64,000 nt of DNA. Source: Iningainema tapete BLCC-T55. GTDB lineage: Bacteria; Cyanobacteriota; Cyanobacteriia; Cyanobacteriales; Nostocaceae. A program made the position numbers and the translations under genes. Location: NCBI RefSeq assembly GCF_014698965.1, contig NZ_JACXAE010000040.1, forward strand, positions 1 to 64,000. Reading direction: 5' to 3'. This document shows positions 10,229-19,807 of this stretch, piece after piece. Numbering within the stretch: the first letter of the stretch is position 1; each line of letters starts with the position of its first letter. The notes below the pieces were generated by a model. That model made no database searches and was not told the DNA's origin. It worked only from the letters and a program-made list of their open reading frames with translations.

Positions 10229-11563
10229 TTATCTCGTTTCTTTTACTACTGGCATTAGTAAATACTTCACGTCCATCAGTACATGAGGCTTGTCGCGATT
10301 GCCAAAGGGAACCACAATCGTCGCACCGTCGGATGAAGTCAGCTGCATTTGTACTTCAGAACTTCTGATTGCCTTCACTGCATCCAGCAGATATTTGATA
10401 TTGAAGCAGATGTGTAAACTTTCTCCTGAAATGCAAGCTGGTATTAATTCCTCCCCTTCGCCAAAATCTCGCGCCATTGACAGGGAAAGTTGTTGATCTT
10501 CACTGTTGAAGTAGAGCTTAACTGTCTTTTCCTTCTTGTCAGCCAGTACTGCAATCCGTTCTAAGGCTTTTACTAGGGGTGCTTTTTCAAGTGTTATTTG
10601 GTGCTTAAAGTCGTGTTTTAACAGTTCGGGGTAAGCTGGGTACTGCCCTTCTAGACAACGGCTGACTAGGCGTTGTTTTCCCCAATGAAAAGCGACGATT
10701 TCTTCTTCTTTCTTGTAGTACAAAGCCACAGGATCAGCAGAAGTACGCATTTCTAAAATGCGCTCTAATTCCCGTAAGGCTTTGGCGGGTACAGTGAATG
10801 ATAGTGAGAGCGCTGCATCATCAGTCTTGTCCGACTGTTTCTTTTTAGCAGCGATGCCTTGAGTTGATGCTTGTAGGACTGCTAGCCGATGACCATCCGT
10901 GGCAGCCAACTCTAAAGTATCCTGCTCTAGTTTTAAATGGACACCAGTCAAAATTAGTTTGGTTTCGTCACTGGTGGTGGCAAATAAGGAACCTCGCAAT
11001 CCTTCTTTTAAAGTCTCTGCTGGTAGGTGGATCGCTTGTTGTGCTGTTACCTCAGGAATACGCGGAAATTCCTCTGCACTCAGACCCCGCACCTGATAAC
11101 GTCCCGAATCAGCAGTCAGTGTGGCAATTAACGATTCGACCATTTCCTCTGATTCCCCTGGTTTGCCTGCTACCGCTTGGTTTTTCAAGGTGATATCGCC
11201 CTGAGGGAAGCGTTCGACAATATCACTCAAAATTTCGACTGGGATAGTGATTTCTCCTCCTGAACGGACTTGGGCATCAAAGCTGGTTTGAATTCCCAGG
11301 CTAAGGTCAAATACGGTTAGATGCACTTGCTGGGACTTTTTCTCAGCAACCAGAAGAACATTAGCCAGTACCGGATGTGTTGGGCGTTGTGGAACGGCGT
11401 GACTAACCAGAGACAGATTTGTACTTAAATCATTCTGACTGCAAATTATTTGTATCCTTGGTGTTTTTACTAACGGTTGCTCATTAGTTTCAGTTTGTGG
11501 CTGAATTGGTGTTTCAACTTGCTTCGAGGTTTTTGAACGTTGCGTCTTCAGTGTTTTAGACAT
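10229..11563 (-). CDS. dnaN: DNA polymerase III beta sliding clamp
   Basis: SHAVPQRPTHPVLANVLL, TDGHRLAVLQ, three clamp-like domains; C-term LMPVVKETR. Confidence 0.9.
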   Translation of the reverse strand: MSKTLKTQRSKTSKQVETPIQPQTETNEQPLVKTPRIQIICSQNDLSTNLSLVSHAVPQRPTHPVLANVLLVAEKKSQQVHLTVFDLSLGIQTSFDAQVRSGGEITIPVEILSDIVERFPQGDITLKNQAVAGKPGESEEMVESLIATLTADSGRYQVRGLSAEEFPRIPEVTAQQAIHLPAETLKEGLRGSLFATTSDETKLILTGVHLKLEQDTLELAATDGHRLAVLQASTQGIAAKKKQSDKTDDAALSLSFTVPAKALRELERILEMRTSADPVALYYKKEEEIVAFHWGKQRLVSRCLEGQYPAYPELLKHDFKHQITLEKAPLVKALERIAVLADKKEKTVKLYFNSEDQQLSLSMARDFGEGEELIPACISGESLHICFNIKYLLDAVKAIRSSEVQMQLTSSDGATIVVPFGNRDKPHVLMDVKYLLMPVVKETR

Positions 11564-11749
11564 TTTCTTTCATGTCAGAATAGCTGACATAAAGCTGCGT
11601 AAGCAGCTTGCAAAAAAAAGAAGTAGCGATCGCACAGAGCGCAGTGCCCCGAATCGCGCTCGCACAGCCGATTGTTCTATACCCAAAAGCTGATTATGCC
11701 CTGGTTAGCACGCAAGCGATCGCCACTTCAAAAATTGAATTAATTGGTG

Positions 11750-13054
11750 TTAATAAATAACGAAAACTCGACGGCGTGCGCGAGAAGAAGCAACATACCA
11801 CAATTGATTGCACTCTCGAACTTTGTTGTTTTTATTCAAGTCGCGTCCATCGATTCCCACTTCATCAAAAGTGCTGCCTTGACTGTTATGCACAGTAAGC
11901 GCATAACAATTACGTATATCAGCAAATACTTCAAGATGATTGTAGTAGGCTTTCCAGAGTGAAGGATTATTCTTAGCATTCCGCAACAACCTAGCATTAT
12001 CTTTCTTATACCTTTTGGTATCATCTTCATGCAAAACGTAGATTTGACGAATTGTTCCTTCATCCGTCACCACCTTCAATTGCCAAGCTTTGTAGCCAGC
12101 ATATCTATCTTCACAAAAGTCTAAAACTTCTATTTCTGTTGAAGTTGGTAGAATGATAGTTTTTCCATCAGGACCCGTAACTGGACTTTTGGTGATTAGC
12201 CTTTCACCTACAATAAATCTGGGCGCGTTTTCTCCGTAAATTTTTGCTCGTATCTTTGCATTATAGTAATCCACTTTCTTGTTAGTCCAGCACAGAATCC
12301 GAAAGCAGTCTGGGTTTTGAACAAAATTTTTAGACACTTTCTTAAACGCATACCTCAACAAGGTATTCTCTTTAACCATGAATGCTCCATTAGTCTTATC
12401 CGGCAAATACCTTGAGAAAGGTTTGAAAGCGTTTTGGCTTTTAACTACTTTTCTACAAGCTGTGACAAATTCCAATAATGGGCTATCAGTACCTTGTCGA
12501 ACAACTTCAGTTAAAATTGCTTTATCGGGTACATTGAATGAAAGTGATTTAACTTCGTTAACTGGAGGCAATTGGGCTGGATCGCCCATGAGAATTAGTT
12601 GCTTATTTGTGATTAAAGACCGACTGATACTTTCAGTAATCCAATGCCAAAGCTCTTTGTTGACCATACTGCATTCATCAAGGAAAACGAGGTCAAATAA
12701 ACTGAGCATGGAAGGAGCAGTCTGTTCTAAAACCTTGTTGCTTCCCCTTCTTACCATTCCTAGTCCCAAGAGTTGATGAATGGTGAAGAAATCTACTCCA
12801 TAGATATCATTTTTTGATGCCATACGTTGCAAAACCCTGACTGCTTTATTGGTTGGTGCAGTCAGGGCAATTCGCTTTCCTTCACCAACAAGTGTCTTTA
12901 TTAATTGAAAGATAATTGTCGATTTTCCTGTACCAGCATATCCAAGGAGAAGGAAAAGGTTTTTATTGCTTTTGAGAAATTTGTGCATCAACTCAAGAGC
13001 TTCGAGTTGTTGAGTTGTGAGAGTAAACGAAGCAGTTTGTAGTGTGTGGATCAT
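11750..13054 (-). CDS. Dda/RecD-like SF1 helicase
   Basis: LLLGYAGTGKST, LTAPTNKAVRVL, FLDECSMVN, LMGDPAQLPPV, ALTVHNSQGSTFDEV, YVASSRARRRV. Confidence 0.9.
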   Translation of the reverse strand: MIHTLQTASFTLTTQQLEALELMHKFLKSNKNLFLLLGYAGTGKSTIIFQLIKTLVGEGKRIALTAPTNKAVRVLQRMASKNDIYGVDFFTIHQLLGLGMVRRGSNKVLEQTAPSMLSLFDLVFLDECSMVNKELWHWITESISRSLITNKQLILMGDPAQLPPVNEVKSLSFNVPDKAILTEVVRQGTDSPLLEFVTACRKVVKSQNAFKPFSRYLPDKTNGAFMVKENTLLRYAFKKVSKNFVQNPDCFRILCWTNKKVDYYNAKIRAKIYGENAPRFIVGERLITKSPVTGPDGKTIILPTSTEIEVLDFCEDRYAGYKAWQLKVVTDEGTIRQIYVLHEDDTKRYKKDNARLLRNAKNNPSLWKAYYNHLEVFADIRNCYALTVHNSQGSTFDEVGIDGRDLNKNNKVRECNQLWYVASSRARRRVFVIY

Positions 13055-13237
13055 TTTGGCTTTTCCGCTATGTTTTAAATCACAAACACAGCGTTAGCTG
13101 TCATAATCTTCTCCACGATAATTTGAATTTTCAATTCATTACTCTCAACCTAATTTTTCAAACATTCATACTTTAATTAAAATTTGAGAACAGTTTTTTG
13201 GTATCTCCTGGCGTTCAACAACACCAGGAGATTTATC

Positions 13238-13711
13238 TTACGCACTCAGCTTTTGTTGCAGTGCTGCTACTATCTCAGACTTACGTAAATGCCGCTTTCT
13301 ACCTGTTTTTATATCCGTCACTGCATCTCTCCATTTAATTCCCATTTGACTACATTCTTTTCGTAACTGCTCTAGAGTCATCCTGGTAAAATCCATTTGG
13401 GGTTTAGCAAACTTTATTGGCTTTAGTAGATTTCTAAATTCAGTTAAATCAATAGGTTTATCTTCATTTACTGGTGGTAGCAATATTGGTTCTTGGTCAA
13501 TCTCTTTGTATGTATTCTTGTTAGGAGATACTACTGGATGATCCACCAATGCTATGTTATTCGATAAATTTAATTGCAACTGATATGATTCTGATACTTG
13601 CAATGCTTTCTTTAAAGACAGAATCTTAGTGATTTCGCAGTAAGCAATGACCAAAGTAAAACAGATAGTTACTGCATGGAATGCAGTGGTCAAAATCTCT
13701 TGTACGTTCAT
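13238..13711 (-). CDS. Membrane-anchored small protein with SAP-like C-terminal helix-extension-helix
   Basis: N-terminal hydrophobic helix; MTLEQLRKECSQMGIKWRD...LRKSEIVAALQQKLSA. Confidence 0.5.
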   Translation of the reverse strand: MNVQEILTTAFHAVTICFTLVIAYCEITKILSLKKALQVSESYQLQLNLSNNIALVDHPVVSPNKNTYKEIDQEPILLPPVNEDKPIDLTEFRNLLKPIKFAKPQMDFTRMTLEQLRKECSQMGIKWRDAVTDIKTGRKRHLRKSEIVAALQQKLSA

Positions 13712-13849
13712 TTGAAAAACTCCTAATTCTTTTTAACTGGCTTATGTGTAGCGATTGCCAGCTTCAAATCCTTTCAAGCGATAGCTTGCTATTATATATT
13801 CACTAGGGCAAACCTGGAATTTTCAAGTAATGTATTGACGACATTACTA

Positions 13850-14421
13850 CAGAACGGGTGCTCTCGGATCGCAAAGTTTACAAATTAGACGACACTGCCA
13901 AAGAATTTAGTCAGCGTCATTGGATACTTTTTATCCTGCTTTATTACTTAGGTTGTTGTATCGGGGAAATTGGCAGAATTACCACCAAAAACCTTTGGAC
14001 GGGAAAAACCGAAATTCTCAACCCAGGTTTGTATTAGCGTCAGTTGCGGGAGCAGGCTAGCTGATGTCAAGCAAATCTTGTACTAGGAGTCAACTCCTAC
14101 AGCATTAGTGTAGACAGTGAAGCCGTCAAACAATTTGCTTTAAAGGTGGAAGAGTTGGAATCCCAGTGTAAACGTTATGATACAGATAAGAGTACTGTTA
14201 TAATGGGAACCTTATGCCGATTTAGTTAAAGAACTTTGGGTAGCAGTACTTCGCCTCACTAATGTCTCCACCCCCACATTGACTACTTGCGCCACTGCCT
14301 CAGAAGGAAGCGATCGCAGTGTATTTAATATCTGCTCAAGCTCCAAAGCTGCCAAAGTAGTGGAGGTTATAGATCGGCAAACAAGTTTAGGAGACTTGGA
14401 ATGCGTGACTTATCAGGTGTA
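13850..14421 (+). pseudogene. Degenerate ORF of unknown family, several stops/frameshifts
   Basis: Protein-like segments in shifting frames, e.g. KVYKLDDTAKEFSQRHWILFILLYYLGCCIGEIGRITTKNLWTGKTEILNPGLY* then NSYSISVDSEAVKQFALKVEELESQCKRYDTDKSTVIMG. Confidence 0.4.
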
Positions 14422-14723
14422 GTAGTTCTTCCTTTGTGCGACTACCGATATGGTAAACCTGGCATTTCTTTTGTATTGTATCTTCTTTAGTCAGTCGATT
14501 CATGCACTCTCAAGTATCTGTCTTGTCTCACTTGATGATATGCAGAGCAACTTTATTTACTTACCTACACACTATATGTATTTTTGGAGTGCAACAAGAA
14601 ATACTAAATCCGAATTTCATTCCTTAAATAAATTTATTAATATGTATTTTGAGTCCTGCCAACTGAGACATTTCTAAGTATTTAAAAACAATTTTTATCT
14701 AATTAGTTACAACTATAATTATT

Positions 14724-15251
14724 TTACTCCTGTCTTGCTAGAAACGCTACACTTGAAGAAATTACTTCTACAATATCTACTGGATCTAGTGAATAAATTT
14801 TTGCTAAAACTTCTTTCTTAATTCGCTCAGAAGCCGAGCTTTTACTGTTTTTTACTTCCTCAGATAATTTCTTATCTAAACCTTGACGGTAGGCTGATAG
14901 AGACATTTCACCATCTAAATAAAGTTGTAGCGATCTACTGTTACCACCACTCAGCTTCGCCAATTGCCGAAAGTTTTTGGAATCAGGTTCGGGAATAGTT
15001 TTACTCTTCAACCAGCGATGTACGGTTGAGAAATCTACACCAATCGCCTCGGCTAAAGTAGTTTGAGTCCAGCCCTCTTGTAGTAGCTGTTCAATCAACT
15101 TAGCTAGTCGATTTTGGCGTTCCTGCATATTAGAAGCCCCAGACTCAACTGTCAAAAAAGTTACTTTAGCGGTCATACTTATATAAACTACCTTAGCCTT
15201 TATTCCGCCGTTTCCTAACCTGAGCAAAAGGGCGCGGCTAGGATCAGGCAT
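14724..15251 (-). CDS. HTH (XRE-like) transcriptional regulator
   Basis: LLQEGWTQTTLAEAIGVDFSTVHRWLKSKTIP helix-turn-helix; true start may be an internal Met (MTAKV or MQERQ). Confidence 0.65.
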   Translation of the reverse strand: MPDPSRALLLRLGNGGIKAKVVYISMTAKVTFLTVESGASNMQERQNRLAKLIEQLLQEGWTQTTLAEAIGVDFSTVHRWLKSKTIPEPDSKNFRQLAKLSGGNSRSLQLYLDGEMSLSAYRQGLDKKLSEEVKNSKSSASERIKKEVLAKIYSLDPVDIVEVISSSVAFLARQE

Positions 15252-15587
15252 CTTCGAGTTTAATCATTTACCCTATTTAACTAATTTAAGACAAAAACTC
15301 TTACATTTACAAGGATTTTAACTACCCCAGCAGACCCATCAGGTGTTCAGTCACAGGAAGAACTTATCACAGGAAGTTTACTTACCATAATTACAAGATT
15401 ATTTATGTATTGCTCTATACGAAATCTAATTAATAAGAAAGATTAAGCGATGATGTAATTATTTTTGCATTGTGCAAGGCTAAATATTGCACGGTGCAAA
15501 CCTAGTTTGGTATGTACAGCCATCAAAAATGACGTAGTTAACCTCAGGTCATGAAACTTCAACGTTGTCGGAGGAAAAAACATATCA

Positions 15588-16562
15588 ATGTCATCCTCTA
15601 ACTCTACTGTAGATTTAAATACACTTGACGACACTCTCACCCACAATAGTGGACCTAGTGAACAAGTGGCGTCAGAGACTAATGTTCAAAACCCGTTGAG
15701 TAGAGAAGATCTACTCAGTGAGGCTGAAGTATCAGAACTGAGGAGGTTAGAAATTAAAGTAGAACTTGGCTTAAAAGCGTTTTGGGAAATAGGGCAAGCC
15801 TTAAGTCAGATTCGAGATCAACGTCTTTATCGGGAAAACTACAAAACATTTGAAGAATATTGCATCACTCGCTGGGAGATATCTCGGCGTTCAGCTTACC
15901 AGTTGATCGGCGCTGCTATGGTGGTTGAGAATGTGCGCAATTGCGCACAAATTCTTCCCCTTAATGAAGCTCAAGCCCGTCCTTTGACAGCGCTCCCTCC
16001 TGAACAACAACGAGAAGCTTGGAAGAAAGCGGTTTCTACGGCTCCAAGTGGCAAAGTTACAGCTGTTCACGTTGCCCAAGTTGCGAGAGAATACCACAAA
16101 TCTTCTGCGCCTCCCACGCCCAGGAACAAGAACACTGTTGATCAACAAGTGCAATTAACTAAAAATTCTACAGAATCAGTAAAGTGCTGCTGGAATTGCG
16201 CTCATTGCAGCCACGAGTTTATAGACAACCCCCACAACTTTTATTGCTACCAGTTGGGGAAATTGAACTTCGTCGAGAAAGATGGTTATCAAAGGGGAGC
16301 CGAATGTGAGCTGTGGACTTATCGAGGAGCAGAGTCAGATGAAATCAAAAAGACCAGGCTACCATTACGAGAAACCTTTTCCCTAACTCTACAGCTTCCC
16401 GCTTACTTGCAATCCTTAATGCAAGACGCAGCTAAAGAGTCCGGCTTGGTTGTTGTGGACTGGGCAGCGAAAGTTTTAGAAGAGGCAATTTTTGCAAGTC
16501 ATGCTGCACCTCGTGCGCTTCATCAGGATTTTATCGATGTTTCTGTATCGGAAGTTGCCTAG
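15588..16562 (+). CDS. ParB/DUF3102-like plasmid DNA-binding protein
   Basis: LGLKAFWEIGQALSQIRDQRLYRENYKTFEEYCITRWEISRRSAYQLIGAA pattern seen in plasmid/phage DNA-binding proteins. Confidence 0.55.
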   Translation: MSSSNSTVDLNTLDDTLTHNSGPSEQVASETNVQNPLSREDLLSEAEVSELRRLEIKVELGLKAFWEIGQALSQIRDQRLYRENYKTFEEYCITRWEISRRSAYQLIGAAMVVENVRNCAQILPLNEAQARPLTALPPEQQREAWKKAVSTAPSGKVTAVHVAQVAREYHKSSAPPTPRNKNTVDQQVQLTKNSTESVKCCWNCAHCSHEFIDNPHNFYCYQLGKLNFVEKDGYQRGAECELWTYRGAESDEIKKTRLPLRETFSLTLQLPAYLQSLMQDAAKESGLVVVDWAAKVLEEAIFASHAAPRALHQDFIDVSVSEVA

Positions 16563-16931
16563 TTTGGAGTGACTGCTGAATAGGGAGTTGAAAAAGAGCG
16601 ATCGCGATCGCTTCTTTATAGACGCCCAGTTTTTGCTGCGCACTCGTCTTCGTTGGAGATTCGCTCCCAACTTCAATTAGTTGAACACAACGGTTAACGC
16701 ATAGTGAGGCAATTACCACCTGGGTGCGTCACAAATTTTACTGTCTGCTTTTTATATGACAAAGTGTATTATTCGGACTACAATTCGCAAACAACCATTA
16801 ATCCCTGAATTCAACCCAAACAAATTACGACTGCTGTTACTTCCAGTCGTCTACATTCTTAGAATTCTCCAGCCCAACGCCAGTCACAACACCCTGTTTA
16901 ATGTTCCGTATTCGGGGGGAGGGCAAAACTG

Positions 16932-18512
16932 ATGCTGGTAGAAGACAATAGGAAAGAGTATGCCAACTTTCAATCACCAAGCCGCCAAATGGTAATTCCT
17001 GGGTTAGAAGTACCGCAGGCAGCAAAAACTAACAAGCATCTTAGGAAAACCAAGAAACTACCATTAACAGAATCACCGCTATTTACAAACAAAAACGACG
17101 AGATGACGGCAACAAGTGCACCAATTATCAGTGCTACTCAAGCGTACCTTAAGCATCCTGACTGGAGTGAGTACGATAATGGCAGCCTTTACTTCCAAAA
17201 ACCATTCGGGAAGGGTCGTTATATAGAGTTTTACATACTTCACAAACAGGAGCATCAACCGCAATACATCTGTAACAGTGCCGAACATAAAATTCTTGAG
17301 CAATACGGCGTGATGGCGGCAAGACTTCATGCAGTGTTTGCTACGTATGCTGCCCTTCAAGCACAACCTTGGAAGCAGCCGTTTGTTCTACAAGGTTCGG
17401 AACTAATTAAAATACTAAAGGTATACAAAAGCAAAAAGCTGACAAAATCACAAAAACTGAAAGCTATAGCGGATTTGGCTGTGGTTGTTGGAACTCTTGG
17501 TGCAGTCATCCACTGGTATGAAGGAGAGTTAAACCTGTGCATCAAAGAGCGCTGCCTACTTTGGATAGTGAGCGTGCAGGAATATAGTCAGCCAAATCTA
17601 TTCGCCGACTCAGATGAACTTTACGAAGTTATAATCCGTGTACAACCAGGTCTTTGGACTTACAACTTCCTCAATTATCAAGGTGAGCAATCAAGAACCG
17701 CACTGTATCAGTACGGGTTTATCCCAAAGCAAGTCTTCGATATAGATCCGCATCGCCATAAGCTAGCCAGTAGCTTAGCGTTATACATTATACAAAATAG
17801 TCGCGCTCATAAAAGTGGTATTTACACAATTAATAGCTTATTAAGTAACGTTATGCCATCATCTGACATTGAACAGGCACTCAGTGATTATAGGTATGGC
17901 GCGAGACTTAAAGAAACCCTAGAAGAGGCATTACTGATTTTAAAAGATAAAGTTGGGATCAAAATTGAGTTTGACGATCGCACCTACCCCATCTGGCTGC
18001 GCCCTTCATGGGCAATGCCAGATGAACTTAGCAACCTGCCTACTAAACAGAGAAATCAGCAGCTACTTGGAACTAAAAGGCTGCCAGATAACTATATACA
18101 AAACTCTTTATTTCCAGCAAAGTTAATCTTTAAACTGCCACCGGAAATCCAAAGGAATCTAAATAAATTTAAAACCTCAAAAACTAACCCACCTAAAAAA
18201 AATTCTCAATGCCAAACAAAAAATCACCCTAGTTCCACTTCAGCCAGCACGAACGAACTAGTAGAAACACCTCCCCAAGCAAGCACTACTCCACAAATCA
18301 TTGAGTTACCCCAAACAAGCAAGCTTACGGGGGATATTGTACGGCAAGCTAGAACAGCTATGCATATGAATCAGAGACAACTTGCTCAAGCCATAGGTAT
18401 GAGTCAAAGTTGGGTACGAGACATCGAAACCGAAGGTAGAGATAAGCCAGTTCCGGAAAAATATGCTGTCAAACTCACGGAAGTGTTAAATATGGCTAGC
18501 TGCAAGATATAG
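16932..18512 (+). CDS. Plasmid protein with C-terminal XRE-type HTH
   Basis: C-term LTGDIVRQARTAMHMNQRQLAQAIGMSQSWVRDIETEGRDKPVPEKYAVKLTEVL. Confidence 0.65.
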   Translation: MLVEDNRKEYANFQSPSRQMVIPGLEVPQAAKTNKHLRKTKKLPLTESPLFTNKNDEMTATSAPIISATQAYLKHPDWSEYDNGSLYFQKPFGKGRYIEFYILHKQEHQPQYICNSAEHKILEQYGVMAARLHAVFATYAALQAQPWKQPFVLQGSELIKILKVYKSKKLTKSQKLKAIADLAVVVGTLGAVIHWYEGELNLCIKERCLLWIVSVQEYSQPNLFADSDELYEVIIRVQPGLWTYNFLNYQGEQSRTALYQYGFIPKQVFDIDPHRHKLASSLALYIIQNSRAHKSGIYTINSLLSNVMPSSDIEQALSDYRYGARLKETLEEALLILKDKVGIKIEFDDRTYPIWLRPSWAMPDELSNLPTKQRNQQLLGTKRLPDNYIQNSLFPAKLIFKLPPEIQRNLNKFKTSKTNPPKKNSQCQTKNHPSSTSASTNELVETPPQASTTPQIIELPQTSKLTGDIVRQARTAMHMNQRQLAQAIGMSQSWVRDIETEGRDKPVPEKYAVKLTEVLNMASCKI

Positions 18513-18742
18513 CCGTCCTAAATGATTCGTAAACACAAGTGTTTCTTTTCTTGGCGTTCTTGGCGTCTTGGCGGTTCATAAAAAAGTAATGTTCATAACT
18601 CAGTTAAGATTGCCATAGCAGATCAGAAGACGTTTACCACAGACATTTGTTAGGGTGGAATGGCAAAGCTAAATTAGGACGCTTATATTGGAATCATTCC
18701 AAAATTGGGGAAGTTTCTGTGAGTTAAACCGATGTATATCCA

Positions 18743-19807
18743 ATGAACCCAGCTATTACAGTCACTCAAAAACAACTCTCAGAATTTCTGCTTAATGTGG
18801 CGGTAGTGCGCCCTGTTTTTATTTGGGGAGCGCCAGGAATCGGCAAATCATCGTTGGTAGAAGGATTTGCTAAGGAGGTAGGAATACCTTGCGTTTCACT
18901 ACTTGGTAGTCAACTAGCACCAGAAGACTTAATTGGCGTGCCGCAGATTATAGATGGAACGAGTCGCTTCTGCCCACCAAGAATGATTGCACGGGATGAA
19001 CCCTATTGTTTGTTTTTAGATGAACTTAACGCTTGTTCTCACGAAGTTCAAAAGGCATTCTACAGCCTAATTCATGAACGGAGAATTGGTGAGTATTATC
19101 TTCCCAAAGCTTCAATCGTAATTGGTGCAGGCAATCGCGCTCAAGATAGCGCCATCGTTAAGCCCATGTCTTCACCTTTGCTCAACCGCATGGTTCATGT
19201 CCATTTGAAAGTGTCCCACCGAGACTGGCTGGATTGGGCAAAAAATCATAATATTCATCCCTGGGTGATTGAATATATCCAAACTCGCCCCGATCATCTA
19301 TGGAGTCAACCTCCTAAACATGAAGAACCTTTTTCGACTCCACGCTCTTGGCATATGTTGAGTGATATTCTTCATGAGTATGGCTCGCGCCTCACAGATC
19401 ATTGGCTAGAAGTTCTCGCTACGGGGTGTCTTTCCCCCCATCATGCTACCCAGTTCAAAGGCTTCATTAAACAAATTAAAAGTAAGTACCAGCTAACAGC
19501 TATCCTCAAAGGCGAGATTGGATGGCCGCATCTGCCAGAAGATAGGGATGTCCTCTATTTTCTGGCTCAGTCATTCCGCGCTCAACTCATCAAGGAATTG
19601 CCCCAAGAACGTCAAGCGATGATAGGCAATCACAAAGACCTAGCTTATCGTGCCAAAGGACTGCTGAAGGATCTAGCTGCTATCAGCTTCGAGATTGCAC
19701 AAATGGTTGTTTCCGAAACCGAAAAAGGAGAAGCCTTACCCAGTTGGCTGATGGTAGAAATTGTCAGAGATTTACCACGTTTGGTTAAAAAAGAAAATGG
19801 CACGTAA
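18743..19807 (+). CDS. MoxR-family AAA+ ATPase
   Basis: IWGAPGIGKSSLVEGFAKE Walker A, CLFLDELNACSHEVQKAFYSLIHERRIG Walker B region, GNRAQD sensor. Confidence 0.88.
   Translation: MNPAITVTQKQLSEFLLNVAVVRPVFIWGAPGIGKSSLVEGFAKEVGIPCVSLLGSQLAPEDLIGVPQIIDGTSRFCPPRMIARDEPYCLFLDELNACSHEVQKAFYSLIHERRIGEYYLPKASIVIGAGNRAQDSAIVKPMSSPLLNRMVHVHLKVSHRDWLDWAKNHNIHPWVIEYIQTRPDHLWSQPPKHEEPFSTPRSWHMLSDILHEYGSRLTDHWLEVLATGCLSPHHATQFKGFIKQIKSKYQLTAILKGEIGWPHLPEDRDVLYFLAQSFRAQLIKELPQERQAMIGNHKDLAYRAKGLLKDLAAISFEIAQMVVSETEKGEALPSWLMVEIVRDLPRLVKKENGT

Noticed and set aside
18550-18600. TTGGCGTTCTTGGCGTCTTGGCGGTTC repeat considered as a regulatory element
   Set aside because: Common short intergenic repeat style in Nostocales genomes; no specific function supported.
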